Program-made: the position numbers and the translations under genes
Notes under the pieces: generated by a model
Seen by the model: only the letters and a program-made list of their open reading frames with translations
What the model was told of the DNA's origin: nothing
Databases searched by the model: none
Shown: in pieces, positions 1-7,050 of the stretch
How the letters are laid out: the number at the start of each line of letters is the position of its first letter
How positions within the stretch are numbered: position 1 is the first letter of the stretch
Source of the DNA: an uncultured Treponema sp.
Lineage (GTDB): Bacteria > Spirochaetota > Spirochaetia > Treponematales > Treponemataceae
Length of the DNA stretch: 24,780 bases
Reading direction: 5' to 3'
Assembly: GCA_905372235.1 (NCBI GenBank)
Contig: CAJPOF010000033.1
Location: 1-24,780 of the forward strand

Positions 1-234
1 AAAAAAAGGTTTAAGGCTTGCCTTAGAAGAATGTAAACTTTGAGTTTATAAAACTCGAAATTAAACCTATAAATAAAGTCGTTTCCTTAAAAAGTTCTTT
101 CCGGCTTTTTTCAAGCGGTGGCGTTTTTGAGGGGAAGATTTGCTTCAAAAGATAAATTCCCGGTTTTCCGCTATCCTTTCTTGAAATATACAAAAAACGC
201 TTTACGTGCTAAAATCCGCCTTCAAGAGGATTTT
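1..234. other. Gene-free leader upstream of murI with two small palindromes
   Basis: No convincing gene is seen here. Two perfect dyads stand out: TAAGGC-TT-GCCTTA at 12-25, and GAGTTT-ATA-AAACTC at 42-56. Both lie in AT-rich DNA and could be operator sites or part of a hairpin belonging to a gene left of the window. An open frame runs in from a GTG at 118, but the murI start is better placed at 235, so 118-234 is treated as non-coding. Confidence 0.4.
207..215 (+). promoter_or_regulatory. Possible extended -10 promoter for murI
   Basis: The sequence TGC-TAAAAT is an extended -10 element (TG one base before the hexamer at 210-215). No good -35 lies at 17 bp, which is acceptable for extended -10 promoters. 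Transcription would begin near 222, leaving a short leader that still contains the AGAGGA Shine-Dalgarno at 225-230. This supports the 235 start over the upstream GTG. Confidence 0.35.
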
Positions 235-1032
235 ATGCGCTTTGATTTTGCTTTTCTTGATTCGGGAACTGGAGGGCTTCCATATCTTAAATTCCTGAAA
301 GACAGAAGACCTTCCGCTTCCTGTGTCTATGTGGGCGACACAAAGAATTTTCCATACGGCGAAAAAACGGCTGAAGAAATTACAGAAAAATCCTGCGAAT
401 GCGTAAGGCGCATTATAAAAGAATGGAATCCAAAAGCGATTGTTGTGGCATGCAACACGATTTCTGTCACGGCTCTTTCCGAGTTCAGACGGCGATTTCC
501 ATCCACCTTGTTTGTCGGGACAGTTCCTGCGATAAAGCCCGCTTCTCTGATTTCAAAAAAAGGACGCATAGGGCTTCTTGCAACGAACTCGACTGTGAAT
601 CATCCTTACACAAAAAAACTGATTTCCGATTTTGCAAAAGATTGCGCTGTTATAAGCCGTGGAGATCCGAAACTCATAGATTTTATCGAAAACGATTTTT
701 ACGGCTCTTCCGAAGAATCCCGCCTTTCTGCGGTAAAACCTGCCGTCGATTTTTTCAAGAAGAACGGATGCGATGCAATTGTACTTGCCTGCACGCATTT
801 TCTGAACATGAGCGACTACATACAGGCTGCGGCGGGAAAAGAAATAAAGGTGATTGACAGCAGGGAGGGCGTTGTAAATCATGCGCTCGATGTTGTAAAG
901 GAAATGGAAGGAACTCAGGAAGAAAAATCCAGGCTGTATGTTACAGGCTCTGTTTCGAGCAAGGATAGCCCGCATTTTAAAGATTTCTGCGAAAAAAACG
1001 GAATCATTTTCGGCGGAAAGGTGGATTTCTGA
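235..1032 (+). CDS. murI: Glutamate racemase
   Basis: This enzyme converts L-glutamate to D-glutamate for peptidoglycan in the cytoplasm, without a cofactor. The protein is 265 residues from this start, normal for the family. It shows the N-terminal DSGTGG motif (Asp9-Ser10), the first catalytic cysteine in ACNT (Cys73), and the second in ACTH (Cys186) with its adjacent His. The family usually has GCTH at the second site. The ATG at 235 is chosen because AGAGGA lies 4 bases upstream and the DSG motif then sits at the expected distance from the N-terminus. A GTG at 118 would add 39 residues with no family similarity. The next gene, icd, starts 92 bases downstream and has its own promoter. Confidence 0.93.
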   Translation: MRFDFAFLDSGTGGLPYLKFLKDRRPSASCVYVGDTKNFPYGEKTAEEITEKSCECVRRIIKEWNPKAIVVACNTISVTALSEFRRRFPSTLFVGTVPAIKPASLISKKGRIGLLATNSTVNHPYTKKLISDFAKDCAVISRGDPKLIDFIENDFYGSSEESRLSAVKPAVDFFKKNGCDAIVLACTHFLNMSDYIQAAAGKEIKVIDSREGVVNHALDVVKEMEGTQEEKSRLYVTGSVSSKDSPHFKDFCEKNGIIFGGKVDF

Positions 1033-1090
1033 TTTAGGCGCATGGTTTTTATGTTTTTGTAGAATGCATTTTGGCGTGTTTTCAAGCGGT

Positions 1091-1118
1091 TTCAATTATC
1101 GTTCCTATTCAGTATAAT
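1091..1118 (+). promoter_or_regulatory. Promoter of icd, placed for a leaderless mRNA
   Basis: TTCAAT (1091-1096), a 16-bp spacer and a perfect TATAAT (1113-1118) are visible. The icd ATG at 1125 lies exactly 7 bases after the -10 hexamer, where transcription would normally start. No Shine-Dalgarno precedes the ATG. The mRNA is therefore expected to start at or within a base or two of the start codon. Confidence 0.6.
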
Positions 1119-1124
1119 TTGCGC

Positions 1125-2333
1125 ATGGCTAAAATCATGATGAAGAACGCCCTCGCGGAACTCGACGGCGACGAAATGACACGTATTTTATGGAAAGTCA
1201 TAAAGGAAGAACTCCTTTTGCCTTATATCGACTTGAAAACCGAATACTTTGACCTTGGGCTAAAAAGTCGGGACGATTCTGACGACAGGATTACCTATGA
1301 AGCCGCCGCTGCCATAAAGCGTCTTGGCGTAGGCGTTAAGTGCGCCACCATAACATCAAACTCTGCCCGGATGGAAGAATATCATTTGAAAAAACTGACT
1401 CCATCACCGAACGGAATACTTAGAGGCGAACTCGATGGAACGATTTTCCGCTCGCCTATATTTGTGGACAATATAAAATGTAATGTCTCAAGCTGGAAAA
1501 AGCCGATAGTTCTTGGCAGGCACGGTTACGGCGATGTTTACAAAAATTGCGAAATAAAAACTCCGTGTGCTGGTGTGGCGGAACTTGTTTTCCATGGAAA
1601 CGACGGTACTGAAATAAGAAAGACGATTCAGGAGATGAAAGGCCCCGGAATAATTCAGGGAATGCATAATCTTGATAAATCCATAGAAAGTTTTGCCCGA
1701 TGTTGTTTCAACTATGCATTGGACAGAAAAATAAGCGTATGGTTCGGTGCGAAAGACACAATTTCAAAGACATATGATGGAACTTTCAAGGAAATATTTC
1801 AGCGGATTTTTGACCTTGAGTTCAAGAAAAAATTTGACGATGCGGGAATCGAATATTTTTACACGTTGATAGACGATGCGGTCGCCCGTGTGATGAAAAG
1901 CGAGGGCGGTTTCCTTTGGGCATGCAAAAACTATGACGGCGATGTGATGAGCGACATGATTGCGTCTGCCTGCGGAAGCCTTGCGATGATGACGTCCGTG
2001 CTAGTTTCTCCGAACGGAGAGTTCGAGTTCGAGGCTAGCCACGGAACTGTTCAGAAACATTATTACAGATACTTGAACGGAGAAAAAACTTCCACAAATC
2101 CCGTGGCGACAATCTTTGCATGGACAGGCGCACTTTCAAAACGTGGGGAACTTGACGGAACAAAAGACCTTGTGGCTTTTTCACGGAATCTTGAAAAAGC
2201 CGTGCTTTCTACCATTCAGGAAGGATTCATGACAGGAGACCTTGCCTCACTTTCCGTTCCTCCGGCAAAAAAAATCCTTGACAGCTGGGAATTCATAGCC
2301 GCAATAAAAGAACGGCTTTCTGCAAATTATTAG
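1125..2333 (+). CDS. icd: NADP-dependent isocitrate dehydrogenase, eukaryote-type
   Basis: The enzyme oxidatively decarboxylates isocitrate to 2-oxoglutarate with NADP+, supplying a glutamate precursor and NADPH. The 402-residue protein resembles the eukaryotic/dimeric class (as in pig mitochondrial IDP2) rather than the E. coli type. Visible blocks are KCATIT near residue 75, the SPNG...GT.FRSPI substrate loop, GRHGYGD.Y with the catalytic Tyr, the K in WFGAKDT, the metal-binding Asp block LIDDAVARV and KNYDGDV, and the NADP-binding EASHGTV followed by TSTNP. The ATG at 1125 gives a family-like N-terminus; an in-frame TTG at 1071 would add 18 unrelated residues. No citrate synthase or aconitase gene is in the window, so its use in a full cycle cannot be judged here. 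The SDR gene follows after 13 bases. Confidence 0.93.
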   Translation: MAKIMMKNALAELDGDEMTRILWKVIKEELLLPYIDLKTEYFDLGLKSRDDSDDRITYEAAAAIKRLGVGVKCATITSNSARMEEYHLKKLTPSPNGILRGELDGTIFRSPIFVDNIKCNVSSWKKPIVLGRHGYGDVYKNCEIKTPCAGVAELVFHGNDGTEIRKTIQEMKGPGIIQGMHNLDKSIESFARCCFNYALDRKISVWFGAKDTISKTYDGTFKEIFQRIFDLEFKKKFDDAGIEYFYTLIDDAVARVMKSEGGFLWACKNYDGDVMSDMIASACGSLAMMTSVLVSPNGEFEFEASHGTVQKHYYRYLNGEKTSTNPVATIFAWTGALSKRGELDGTKDLVAFSRNLEKAVLSTIQEGFMTGDLASLSVPPAKKILDSWEFIAAIKERLSANY

Positions 2334-2346
2334 AGCGAGGTTTACA

Positions 2347-3165
2347 GTGAAAAAAATTGCGATAGTTACAGGTGCGTCTTCAGGAATGGGAAGGGATTTT
2401 GCCCTCCATCTTTCCAATTTTGTGAATGTCGATGAGATTTGGTTGATGGCACGCAGGGAGGCAAAACTTTCTGCATTGGCGCAGGAATTAAAAGAAAAAA
2501 ACGCCCCGCACGCCCGGACTTTTGAAATAGACCTTGGCGGAAGGGCAGGGGTAGCCCGTTTTTCAACGGTTCTTGAATGCGAGCGAATCCTTGACGAAAG
2601 TTCCGGCGGATTTGAGATTGCCCTTCTTGTGAACAATGCGGGCTTTGGAACTTACGGAACTTTTTTAGAGACGGACATTCAGCGGGAACTTGACATGATT
2701 GACCTGAACTGCACGACGCTTACGGGAATCGCAGGTTATTGTCTCCCATATATGAACAAAGGTTCTGTTCTGATAAATACGGCAAGCCTTGCCTCTTTCA
2801 TGCCGCTGGGAAATTTCGCTGTCTACGGAGCGACAAAAGCGTTTGTGTTGAGTTTTTCGCTTGCCCTGGCTAGCGAAGTCAAGGAAAGAGGAATAAAAGT
2901 CTGCGCCTTGTGTCCCGGTCCTGTTGACACGGAATTTGCGAATGTCGCTTCAAACGGTGCTCGAAAACTTGTGTGGAAAGGCCGCCCTTCGGACAAGGTT
3001 GTGCGCCACTGCCTTAAAAAAGCGGTCCGTGGAAGGCACATCGTAATCTACATTTTCAAGTGGAGATTCATGGCGTTCCTGAGCCGTTTTGTCTCTCGTT
3101 ATCTTTGCGCCTGGTTCACGTACAGGTACTGCAAGCGTCCTAACGGAATGAACGGACTTTCTTAA
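2347..3165 (+). CDS. Short-chain dehydrogenase/reductase (SDR family)
   Basis: A classical SDR oxidoreductase of 272 residues, using NAD(P)H as cofactor. The Rossmann glycine motif TGASSGMG is at residues 8-15, the NNAG structural motif is near residue 97, and the active-site YGATK gives Tyr160 and Lys164. Arg residues after the second strand (ARREAK) suggest NADP preference, which is an inference. The start is GTG at 2347 with GCGAGG 6 bases upstream. The C-terminus (residues about 235-265) carries an aromatic, basic stretch that could associate with membrane. The substrate cannot be inferred. It lies between icd and the sugar transporter, close enough to be co-transcribed with both, but a role in KDG catabolism is not shown. 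Confidence 0.85.
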   Translation: MKKIAIVTGASSGMGRDFALHLSNFVNVDEIWLMARREAKLSALAQELKEKNAPHARTFEIDLGGRAGVARFSTVLECERILDESSGGFEIALLVNNAGFGTYGTFLETDIQRELDMIDLNCTTLTGIAGYCLPYMNKGSVLINTASLASFMPLGNFAVYGATKAFVLSFSLALASEVKERGIKVCALCPGPVDTEFANVASNGARKLVWKGRPSDKVVRHCLKKAVRGRHIVIYIFKWRFMAFLSRFVSRYLCAWFTYRYCKRPNGMNGLS

Positions 3166-3185
3166 ATTCTTTTGGAGATTTTCGT

Positions 3186-4079
3186 ATGCAGTATTTGATG
3201 GCACTGGTTCCAGCTTTGTGCTGGGGAAGCGTGGGGCTTGTTTCGGGAAAACTCGGCGGAAGCGTAAAACAGCAGACTCTTGGAATGGTTTTCGGAGCGA
3301 CGGTGTTCGCCATTGTCTTCACGCTTTTCAACATAAACGCATTTTTGGCTTCGTGCTCTCTTATGCTTTGGATTTTGGGAATCCTTTCGGGGTTTCTTTG
3401 GACAGTCGGGCAGACTTTCCAGTTTTCCGCGATGAAAAAACTTGGAATTTCAAAAGCTTATCCTCTTTCAACGGGGACGCAGCTTATCGGAAACTGCATT
3501 TTCGGAGTTCTTGTGTTCCACGAATGGAAGACTGGCGAGCAGACTGCGATGGGGCTTTGCGCATTGGCAATCCTTGTGCTTGGAACGACGTTTACGGCTT
3601 TCAGGGAAAAAAGGCTTTCCGACGGAAGTCTTTCGCCCGAAGAAAAAGGGGACTCTAAGGCGGCTGGCGTTTCGGGGGCGATTGCGCTTTCTCTTTCGGC
3701 GCTAGGCTATTGCGGAAACACAGTGGTCATCACGGCAAGCGGACTGGATGCGAAAGGTCTTATGCTTCCGCAGGCTCTGGGATGGCTTTTGGGCGGAGCT
3801 GTGTTCGCTTTAAGAAAATCGTCGTTCAGTAAAGAGACTTTCAAGAATATGCTTACCGGACTTTCGTTCGGCGTGGGAAGTCTTTTTTTGATTCTTTCCA
3901 TAGCGAACCTGGGACTTGCGATAAGTTTTTCGCTTTCGCAGACGGGGGCGATAATTTCAACACTTGGACCTGTGCTTTTGCTGGGCGAAAAAAAGACGAA
4001 AAAAGAACTCGTGTTTTCCATGGCGGGCTGCGTACTTATAATGATTGGCGGAGTTCTTTTGGGGCGGATAAAATATTGA
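3186..4079 (+). CDS. GRP/GlcU-family sugar transporter
   Basis: An integral inner-membrane protein of 297 residues with about ten hydrophobic segments, in the drug/metabolite superfamily. The pattern LVPALCWGSVG at the N-terminus, GQTFQFSAMKKLGIS near residue 80, the STGTQLIGN motif near 98, and SFSLSQTGAIISTLGP with LGEKK near the C-terminus closely match the glucose-uptake GRP family (GlcU type), which imports sugars with protons. A GGAG at 3174-3177 lies 8 bases before the ATG. KDG kinase and KDPG aldolase follow, so the substrate may be a uronate or 2-keto-3-deoxygluconate rather than glucose. That specificity is inferred from neighbours only. Confidence 0.85.
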   Translation: MQYLMALVPALCWGSVGLVSGKLGGSVKQQTLGMVFGATVFAIVFTLFNINAFLASCSLMLWILGILSGFLWTVGQTFQFSAMKKLGISKAYPLSTGTQLIGNCIFGVLVFHEWKTGEQTAMGLCALAILVLGTTFTAFREKRLSDGSLSPEEKGDSKAAGVSGAIALSLSALGYCGNTVVITASGLDAKGLMLPQALGWLLGGAVFALRKSSFSKETFKNMLTGLSFGVGSLFLILSIANLGLAISFSLSQTGAIISTLGPVLLLGEKKTKKELVFSMAGCVLIMIGGVLLGRIKY

Positions 4080-4097
4080 CCGTCCCTTGTGATTTTT

Positions 4098-4139
4098 TCA
4101 ATGCGCCGGGCGAATCCCTATTCCGCTTTCCGGCATTGA
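4098..4139. repeat. Inverted repeat upstream of kdgK (possible operator)
   Basis: TCAATGC-g-CCGG (4098-4109) pairs with CCGGCATTGA (4130-4139): ten matched pairs with one bulged base and a 20-base loop. It lies between the transporter and kdgK and reaches the region where a kdgK -35 would sit (a TTGAGA starts at 4136). A regulator binding site is one reading; an mRNA hairpin is another. A short T-run precedes it and no clear U-tract follows, so a terminator is less likely. Confidence 0.4.
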
Positions 4140-4174
4140 GAATTGTTCTGTTTTAGATTATCCTTTGTCCCAAC

Positions 4175-5200
4175 ATGAAAAAGATTGTGCTTTTCGGCGA
4201 ACTTATGTTGCGCCTAAGACCTGAAGGAAAGGAAAGGCTTTTCCAGAAACCGCTTTTCGAGGCGGTGTTTGGCGGAAGCGAAGCGAATGTCTCCGTAAGC
4301 CTTGCTAAGCTCGGAGAAAAATCCGTCTATGTGACGGCGCTTCCCGACAATGCGTTAGGAATGGCTGGAAAATCATCGCTTATGAGCCACGGCGTGGATG
4401 TAAAACCGCTTTTTAGAGAAGGACGGCTGGGCATCTACTTTCTTGAAGGCGGCGCATGTCAAAGACCAAGCAATGTTATATACGACAGGGAAGGAAGTTC
4501 GCTTTCCCTTGCTTCTCCGGACGAATACGACTGGAAAGAAATCTTTTGCGATGCGGACTGGTTTCATCTTTCAGGTGTGACTCCCGCAATCTCGGAAAAT
4601 GCATACCTCAGTGCGTTCCGGGCAATCGAAGAGGCAAAAAAAACAGGATGCACGGTCAGCCTTGACCTTAATTACAGGAAAAAACTCTGGCGATGGGGAA
4701 AATCTGCTCCAGAAATAATGCGACTTCTTTCAAAAAAGGCGGACATTCTGATAGCGAACGAGGAAGACATTCAGAACTGCCTGGGTATTCCATTGAAGGA
4801 CTGTGAATCACTTGAAGAAAGTTACAGACTGCTTTGCGATGATGTGAAGTCCGCTTTTCCGGAAGTTTCTTGCGTGGCTCTTACATTGCGGCAAAGTTAC
4901 AGCGCAGACAGAAACGGCTGGTCTTCGATGATGAGCGGAAGGCATGGATTTTTCGAAAGCGTACATTATGATATCGAGAACATAGTCGAGAGGGTTGGAG
5001 CGGGGGATTCTTTTGCCGCAGGATTGATATATGGTCTTCGGCATTACAAGTCGTCAAAAGAAGGCGAAGAAACTGCACTGGCTTTTGCGACCGCCGCAAG
5101 CTGCCTGAAACATTCGATTCCGGGAGATTTCAATCTTTCCACGAAATCCGAAATCGAATCTCTTATGAATGGAAACGGAAACGGACGCATCCAACGGTAG
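4175..5200 (+). CDS. kdgK: 2-keto-3-deoxygluconate kinase (PfkB family)
   Basis: This cytoplasmic kinase phosphorylates 2-keto-3-deoxygluconate with ATP to KDPG, the substrate of the aldolase encoded next. The 341-residue protein begins with the PfkB sugar-binding block GELMLRL and FGGSEANVSVSLAKLG. It has the KDG-kinase-like SLDLNYRKKLW near residue 165 and the C-terminal ATP/catalytic motif GAGDSFAAG near residues 275-283, whose Asp is the catalytic base. Length is slightly above the roughly 310 residues of E. coli KdgK. The ATG has no Shine-Dalgarno. A GATTAT at 4156-4161 could be a -10 giving a leader of only a few bases. The downstream aldolase gene starts 26 bases later. Confidence 0.9.
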   Translation: MKKIVLFGELMLRLRPEGKERLFQKPLFEAVFGGSEANVSVSLAKLGEKSVYVTALPDNALGMAGKSSLMSHGVDVKPLFREGRLGIYFLEGGACQRPSNVIYDREGSSLSLASPDEYDWKEIFCDADWFHLSGVTPAISENAYLSAFRAIEEAKKTGCTVSLDLNYRKKLWRWGKSAPEIMRLLSKKADILIANEEDIQNCLGIPLKDCESLEESYRLLCDDVKSAFPEVSCVALTLRQSYSADRNGWSSMMSGRHGFFESVHYDIENIVERVGAGDSFAAGLIYGLRHYKSSKEGEETALAFATAASCLKHSIPGDFNLSTKSEIESLMNGNGNGRIQR

Positions 5201-5226
5201 CGTATGTTCAAGCGTAAGGATTTAGG

Positions 5227-5823
5227 ATGAAAAAGGCATCGGCGATTCAGAAGGAATTTGACATAAAGATAGAAAATGCAGGATTTGTGGCTGTTTGCTC
5301 TACACTTGACCCGATAAAGGCACTGGAAATTGCCGAGAGGCTTCTTTCAAAGGGAATAAACGCCATGGAGATTGCCTACAGAAATCCTTCCGCTCTTGAA
5401 AGAACAGATTTATGCATAAAAACTGTGCGGAAAGCCTTTCCGGCAATGCTTTTGGGAGCTGCGACCGTCATCAATGCGAAACTTGCCCGCAGAGCCGTAA
5501 AAGCCGGTGCGCAGTTCATCCTTTCTCCGGGCTATAATCCGTCTACGGTAGCCTACTGCGTACGGCACAGCATTCCCGTTTATCCGGGGGTTGCAACTCC
5601 CTCCGAGATAGAGGCGGCGCTTGAATGGAATCTTACCACGCTAAAATTTTTCCCCGCGGAAGCCATGGGAGGAATCGTGTTTCTTAAAAGCCTTGCAGGG
5701 CCTTTTCCGCAGGTAAAGTTCATAGTTTCAGGCGGTCTTGACGCTGAAAATCAGGCGGAATACAGAAATCTAAAGAACGTGGCGGCTGTCAGCGGTTCGT
5801 GGCTTTCCGATTTCGAACGATGA
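5227..5823 (+). CDS. eda: KDPG aldolase (2-dehydro-3-deoxy-6-phosphogluconate aldolase)
   Basis: This enzyme cleaves KDPG to pyruvate and glyceraldehyde 3-phosphate, completing the pathway begun by the kinase upstream. The 198-residue class I aldolase has the Schiff-base lysine in LKFFPAE (Lys140), the catalytic Glu in MEIAYRNP (Glu48, with Arg following), the FILSPGYN loop, and the phosphate-binding IVSGGL near the C-terminus. The usual EVTLRT motif reads EIAYRN here, an atypical but still plausible active-site variant. AGGA-type ribosome-binding sequence lies just before the ATG. The family also includes 4-hydroxy-2-oxoglutarate aldolases; the kdgK neighbour favours KDPG. Confidence 0.9.
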   Translation: MKKASAIQKEFDIKIENAGFVAVCSTLDPIKALEIAERLLSKGINAMEIAYRNPSALERTDLCIKTVRKAFPAMLLGAATVINAKLARRAVKAGAQFILSPGYNPSTVAYCVRHSIPVYPGVATPSEIEAALEWNLTTLKFFPAEAMGGIVFLKSLAGPFPQVKFIVSGGLDAENQAEYRNLKNVAAVSGSWLSDFER

Positions 5824-5839
5824 AATACCTGACTTACAG

Positions 5840-6568
5840 ATGAAAAAGAACAGGCTTTTTTCAATAATCGACAAAGCGGTCCATGATTTCAAACTTATAG
5901 AGGAAGGCGACCGGATTCTTGTCGGGGCTTCAGGCGGAAAGGATTCCACCGCTCTCATCGAATATCTTTCAAGGCGAGTCCTTCGCCCTTCGGAACATTT
6001 TGACTTCACCGCCTTCCACGTTGAGACGGAATTTTCAGGTCCGCTTCCGGATAACATCGCTATGCTTTTCAAAGAATGGAACGTGAATCTTGAGGTCATG
6101 AAAATCGATGTTGAGGAACGCCTTAAAGAAGGAAAAAAAATGAACTGCTATTGGTGTTCCACGCAAAGACGCACCGAACTTAACAATTTCGCCATCACCA
6201 ACGGCTACAACAAGATTGCGCTTGGCCATCATGCGGACGATGTGCTTGAGACATTGGTGATGAACGCTCTTCATAAAGGGGAACTAAGCACGATGATTCC
6301 TTCGTTGAAATACGAAAAATATCCGGTTACGATAATCAGACCGCTTTACTACGCATTCGAGTCCGAGATAGTCGCCCACGCCAAGGAAAACGGCTTTTAC
6401 GGCTGGACATGCACATGCGATTATCAGAGTAACAGCGTCCGAAAATCCGCAAGAGAGAAGATAGCCTTGTTGGCCGAAAATGACATGAACCTGAAACGGC
6501 ATCTCCTTGATTCCCTGCTGAACGTGAACACGGATTATTTGCCGAAAAAGGGCGGACGGACATATTAA
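5840..6568 (+). CDS. TtcA-family tRNA 2-thiocytidine synthetase
   Basis: A PP-loop ATPase of 242 residues, of the family that installs 2-thiocytidine at position 32 of tRNAs using ATP and an iron-sulphur cluster. Visible are the PP-loop ASGGKDST near residues 30-37, the cluster cysteines in CYWC near 104-107 with the following RR, the family signature LGHHADDVLET near 130, and a C-terminal Cys motif CTC followed by R..ARE near 190-205. The gene starts 16 bases after eda with only a weak ribosome-binding sequence, so translation may depend on its neighbour. Its last residues (GGRTY) and stop codon are encoded by the left end of the first repeat of the array, so the repeat may have reshaped the C-terminus. 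Confidence 0.85.
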   Translation: MKKNRLFSIIDKAVHDFKLIEEGDRILVGASGGKDSTALIEYLSRRVLRPSEHFDFTAFHVETEFSGPLPDNIAMLFKEWNVNLEVMKIDVEERLKEGKKMNCYWCSTQRRTELNNFAITNGYNKIALGHHADDVLETLVMNALHKGELSTMIPSLKYEKYPVTIIRPLYYAFESEIVAHAKENGFYGWTCTCDYQSNSVRKSAREKIALLAENDMNLKRHLLDSLLNVNTDYLPKKGGRTY

Positions 6569-6633
6569 CGCATTGTTAATCAGATAGTCGGCTGTATGTC
6601 CGTCCCAAGAATCGGACGTTTAGTCCGATTCTT
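6551..6633. repeat. Repeat unit A (overlaps the ttcA-like stop codon)
   Basis: The outer stem is GACGGACAT (6555-6563) with ATGTCCGTC (6596-6604), nine perfect pairs. The inner hairpin is TTAAC-GCATT-GTTAA (6565-6579). The terminal hairpin is AAGAATCGGAC-gttta-GTCCGATTCTT (6607-6633), eleven perfect pairs. The left arm is also the coding sequence for the last residues of the upstream gene. Confidence 0.8.
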
Positions 6634-6657
6634 GCAAGTTTGGTGGGTCATCTGGGT

Positions 6658-6733
6658 GGCGGACATTTTAACGCATTGTTAATCTGATTATGGTTCGTAT
6701 GTCCGTCCCAAGTTTTTTCGTCCGGCAAAACTT
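6658..6733. repeat. Repeat unit B
   Basis: The outer stem is GGCGGACAT (6658-6666) with ATGTCCGTC (6699-6707), nine pairs including one G-U. The inner hairpin is TTAAC-GCATT-GTTAA. The terminal hairpin is AAGTTTT (6710-6716) with AAAACTT (6727-6733), the weakest of the set with a 10-base loop. Confidence 0.8.
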
Positions 6734-6750
6734 GTAAAGTTGATTCATGC

Positions 6751-6772
6751 AAGTTTCCCACACGGGAAACTT
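6751..6772. repeat. Extra hairpin between units B and C
   Basis: AAGTTTCCC-acac-GGGAAACTT is a perfect nine-pair stem with a four-base loop. It has the same AAGTTT/AAACTT ends as the terminal hairpins but no outer-stem unit of its own. Confidence 0.75.
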
Positions 6773-6774
6773 GG

Positions 6775-6862
6775 GGGCAGCGGTAGAACGATAGAAGGCT
6801 GTAAAACTGATTTTTTCCCGCTGCCCATCCGTCCCACGAATCGGACATTCCGTCCGATTCGT
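6775..6862. repeat. Repeat unit C (diverged outer stem)
   Basis: The outer stem is GGGCAGCGG (6775-6783) with CCGCTGCCC (6818-6826), nine perfect pairs but a different sequence from the other units. The core TGTAAAACTGAT matches unit E closely and units B/D partly. The terminal hairpin ACGAATCGGAC-attcc-GTCCGATTCGT (6836-6862) has eleven perfect pairs and differs from unit A by a paired A-T to C-G change. Confidence 0.75.
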
Positions 6863-6886
6863 GCAAGTTTTGTCGGTCATCTGGGT

Positions 6887-6962
6887 GGCGGACATTTTAA
6901 CGCATTGTTAATCTGATTGTTGTTCGCATGTCCGTCCCGAGTTTTGCCTTGTGGCAAAACTC
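6887..6962. repeat. Repeat unit D
   Basis: The outer stem is GGCGGACAT (6887-6895) with ATGTCCGTC (6928-6936). The inner hairpin is as in unit B. The terminal hairpin GAGTTTTGCC-ttgt-GGCAAAACTC (6939-6962) has ten perfect pairs. It is 229 bases downstream of unit B and nearly identical to it up to the terminal hairpin. Confidence 0.8.
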
Positions 6963-7015
6963 GCAAAACTGGGGTGTACAAGTTTTTCTCGCTCTCACAT
7001 CAACAATGCAACTAG

Positions 7016-7041
7016 CAAGTTTTGCCTGATGGCAAAACTTG
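7016..7041. repeat. Extra hairpin between units D and E
   Basis: CAAGTTTTGCC-tgat-GGCAAAACTTG is a perfect eleven-pair stem. Its arm repeats the AGTTTTGCC arm of the unit D hairpin. Confidence 0.75.
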
Positions 7042-7050
7042 AAGGCAGAG

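Noticed and set aside
118..234. N-terminal extension of murI from GTG 118
   Set aside because: The family's DSG motif should lie within the first dozen residues, and AGAGGA is correctly spaced before the ATG at 235.
108..1090. Twelve-base direct repeat TTTTCAAGCGGT at 108-119 and 1079-1090 upstream of murI and icd
   Set aside because: Several 12-base matches are expected by chance in 25 kb, and the distances to the two promoters differ.
553..1095. Minus-strand frame of 180 codons opposite murI
   Set aside because: It is antisense to a well-supported enzyme gene and has no ribosome-binding site or recognisable domain.
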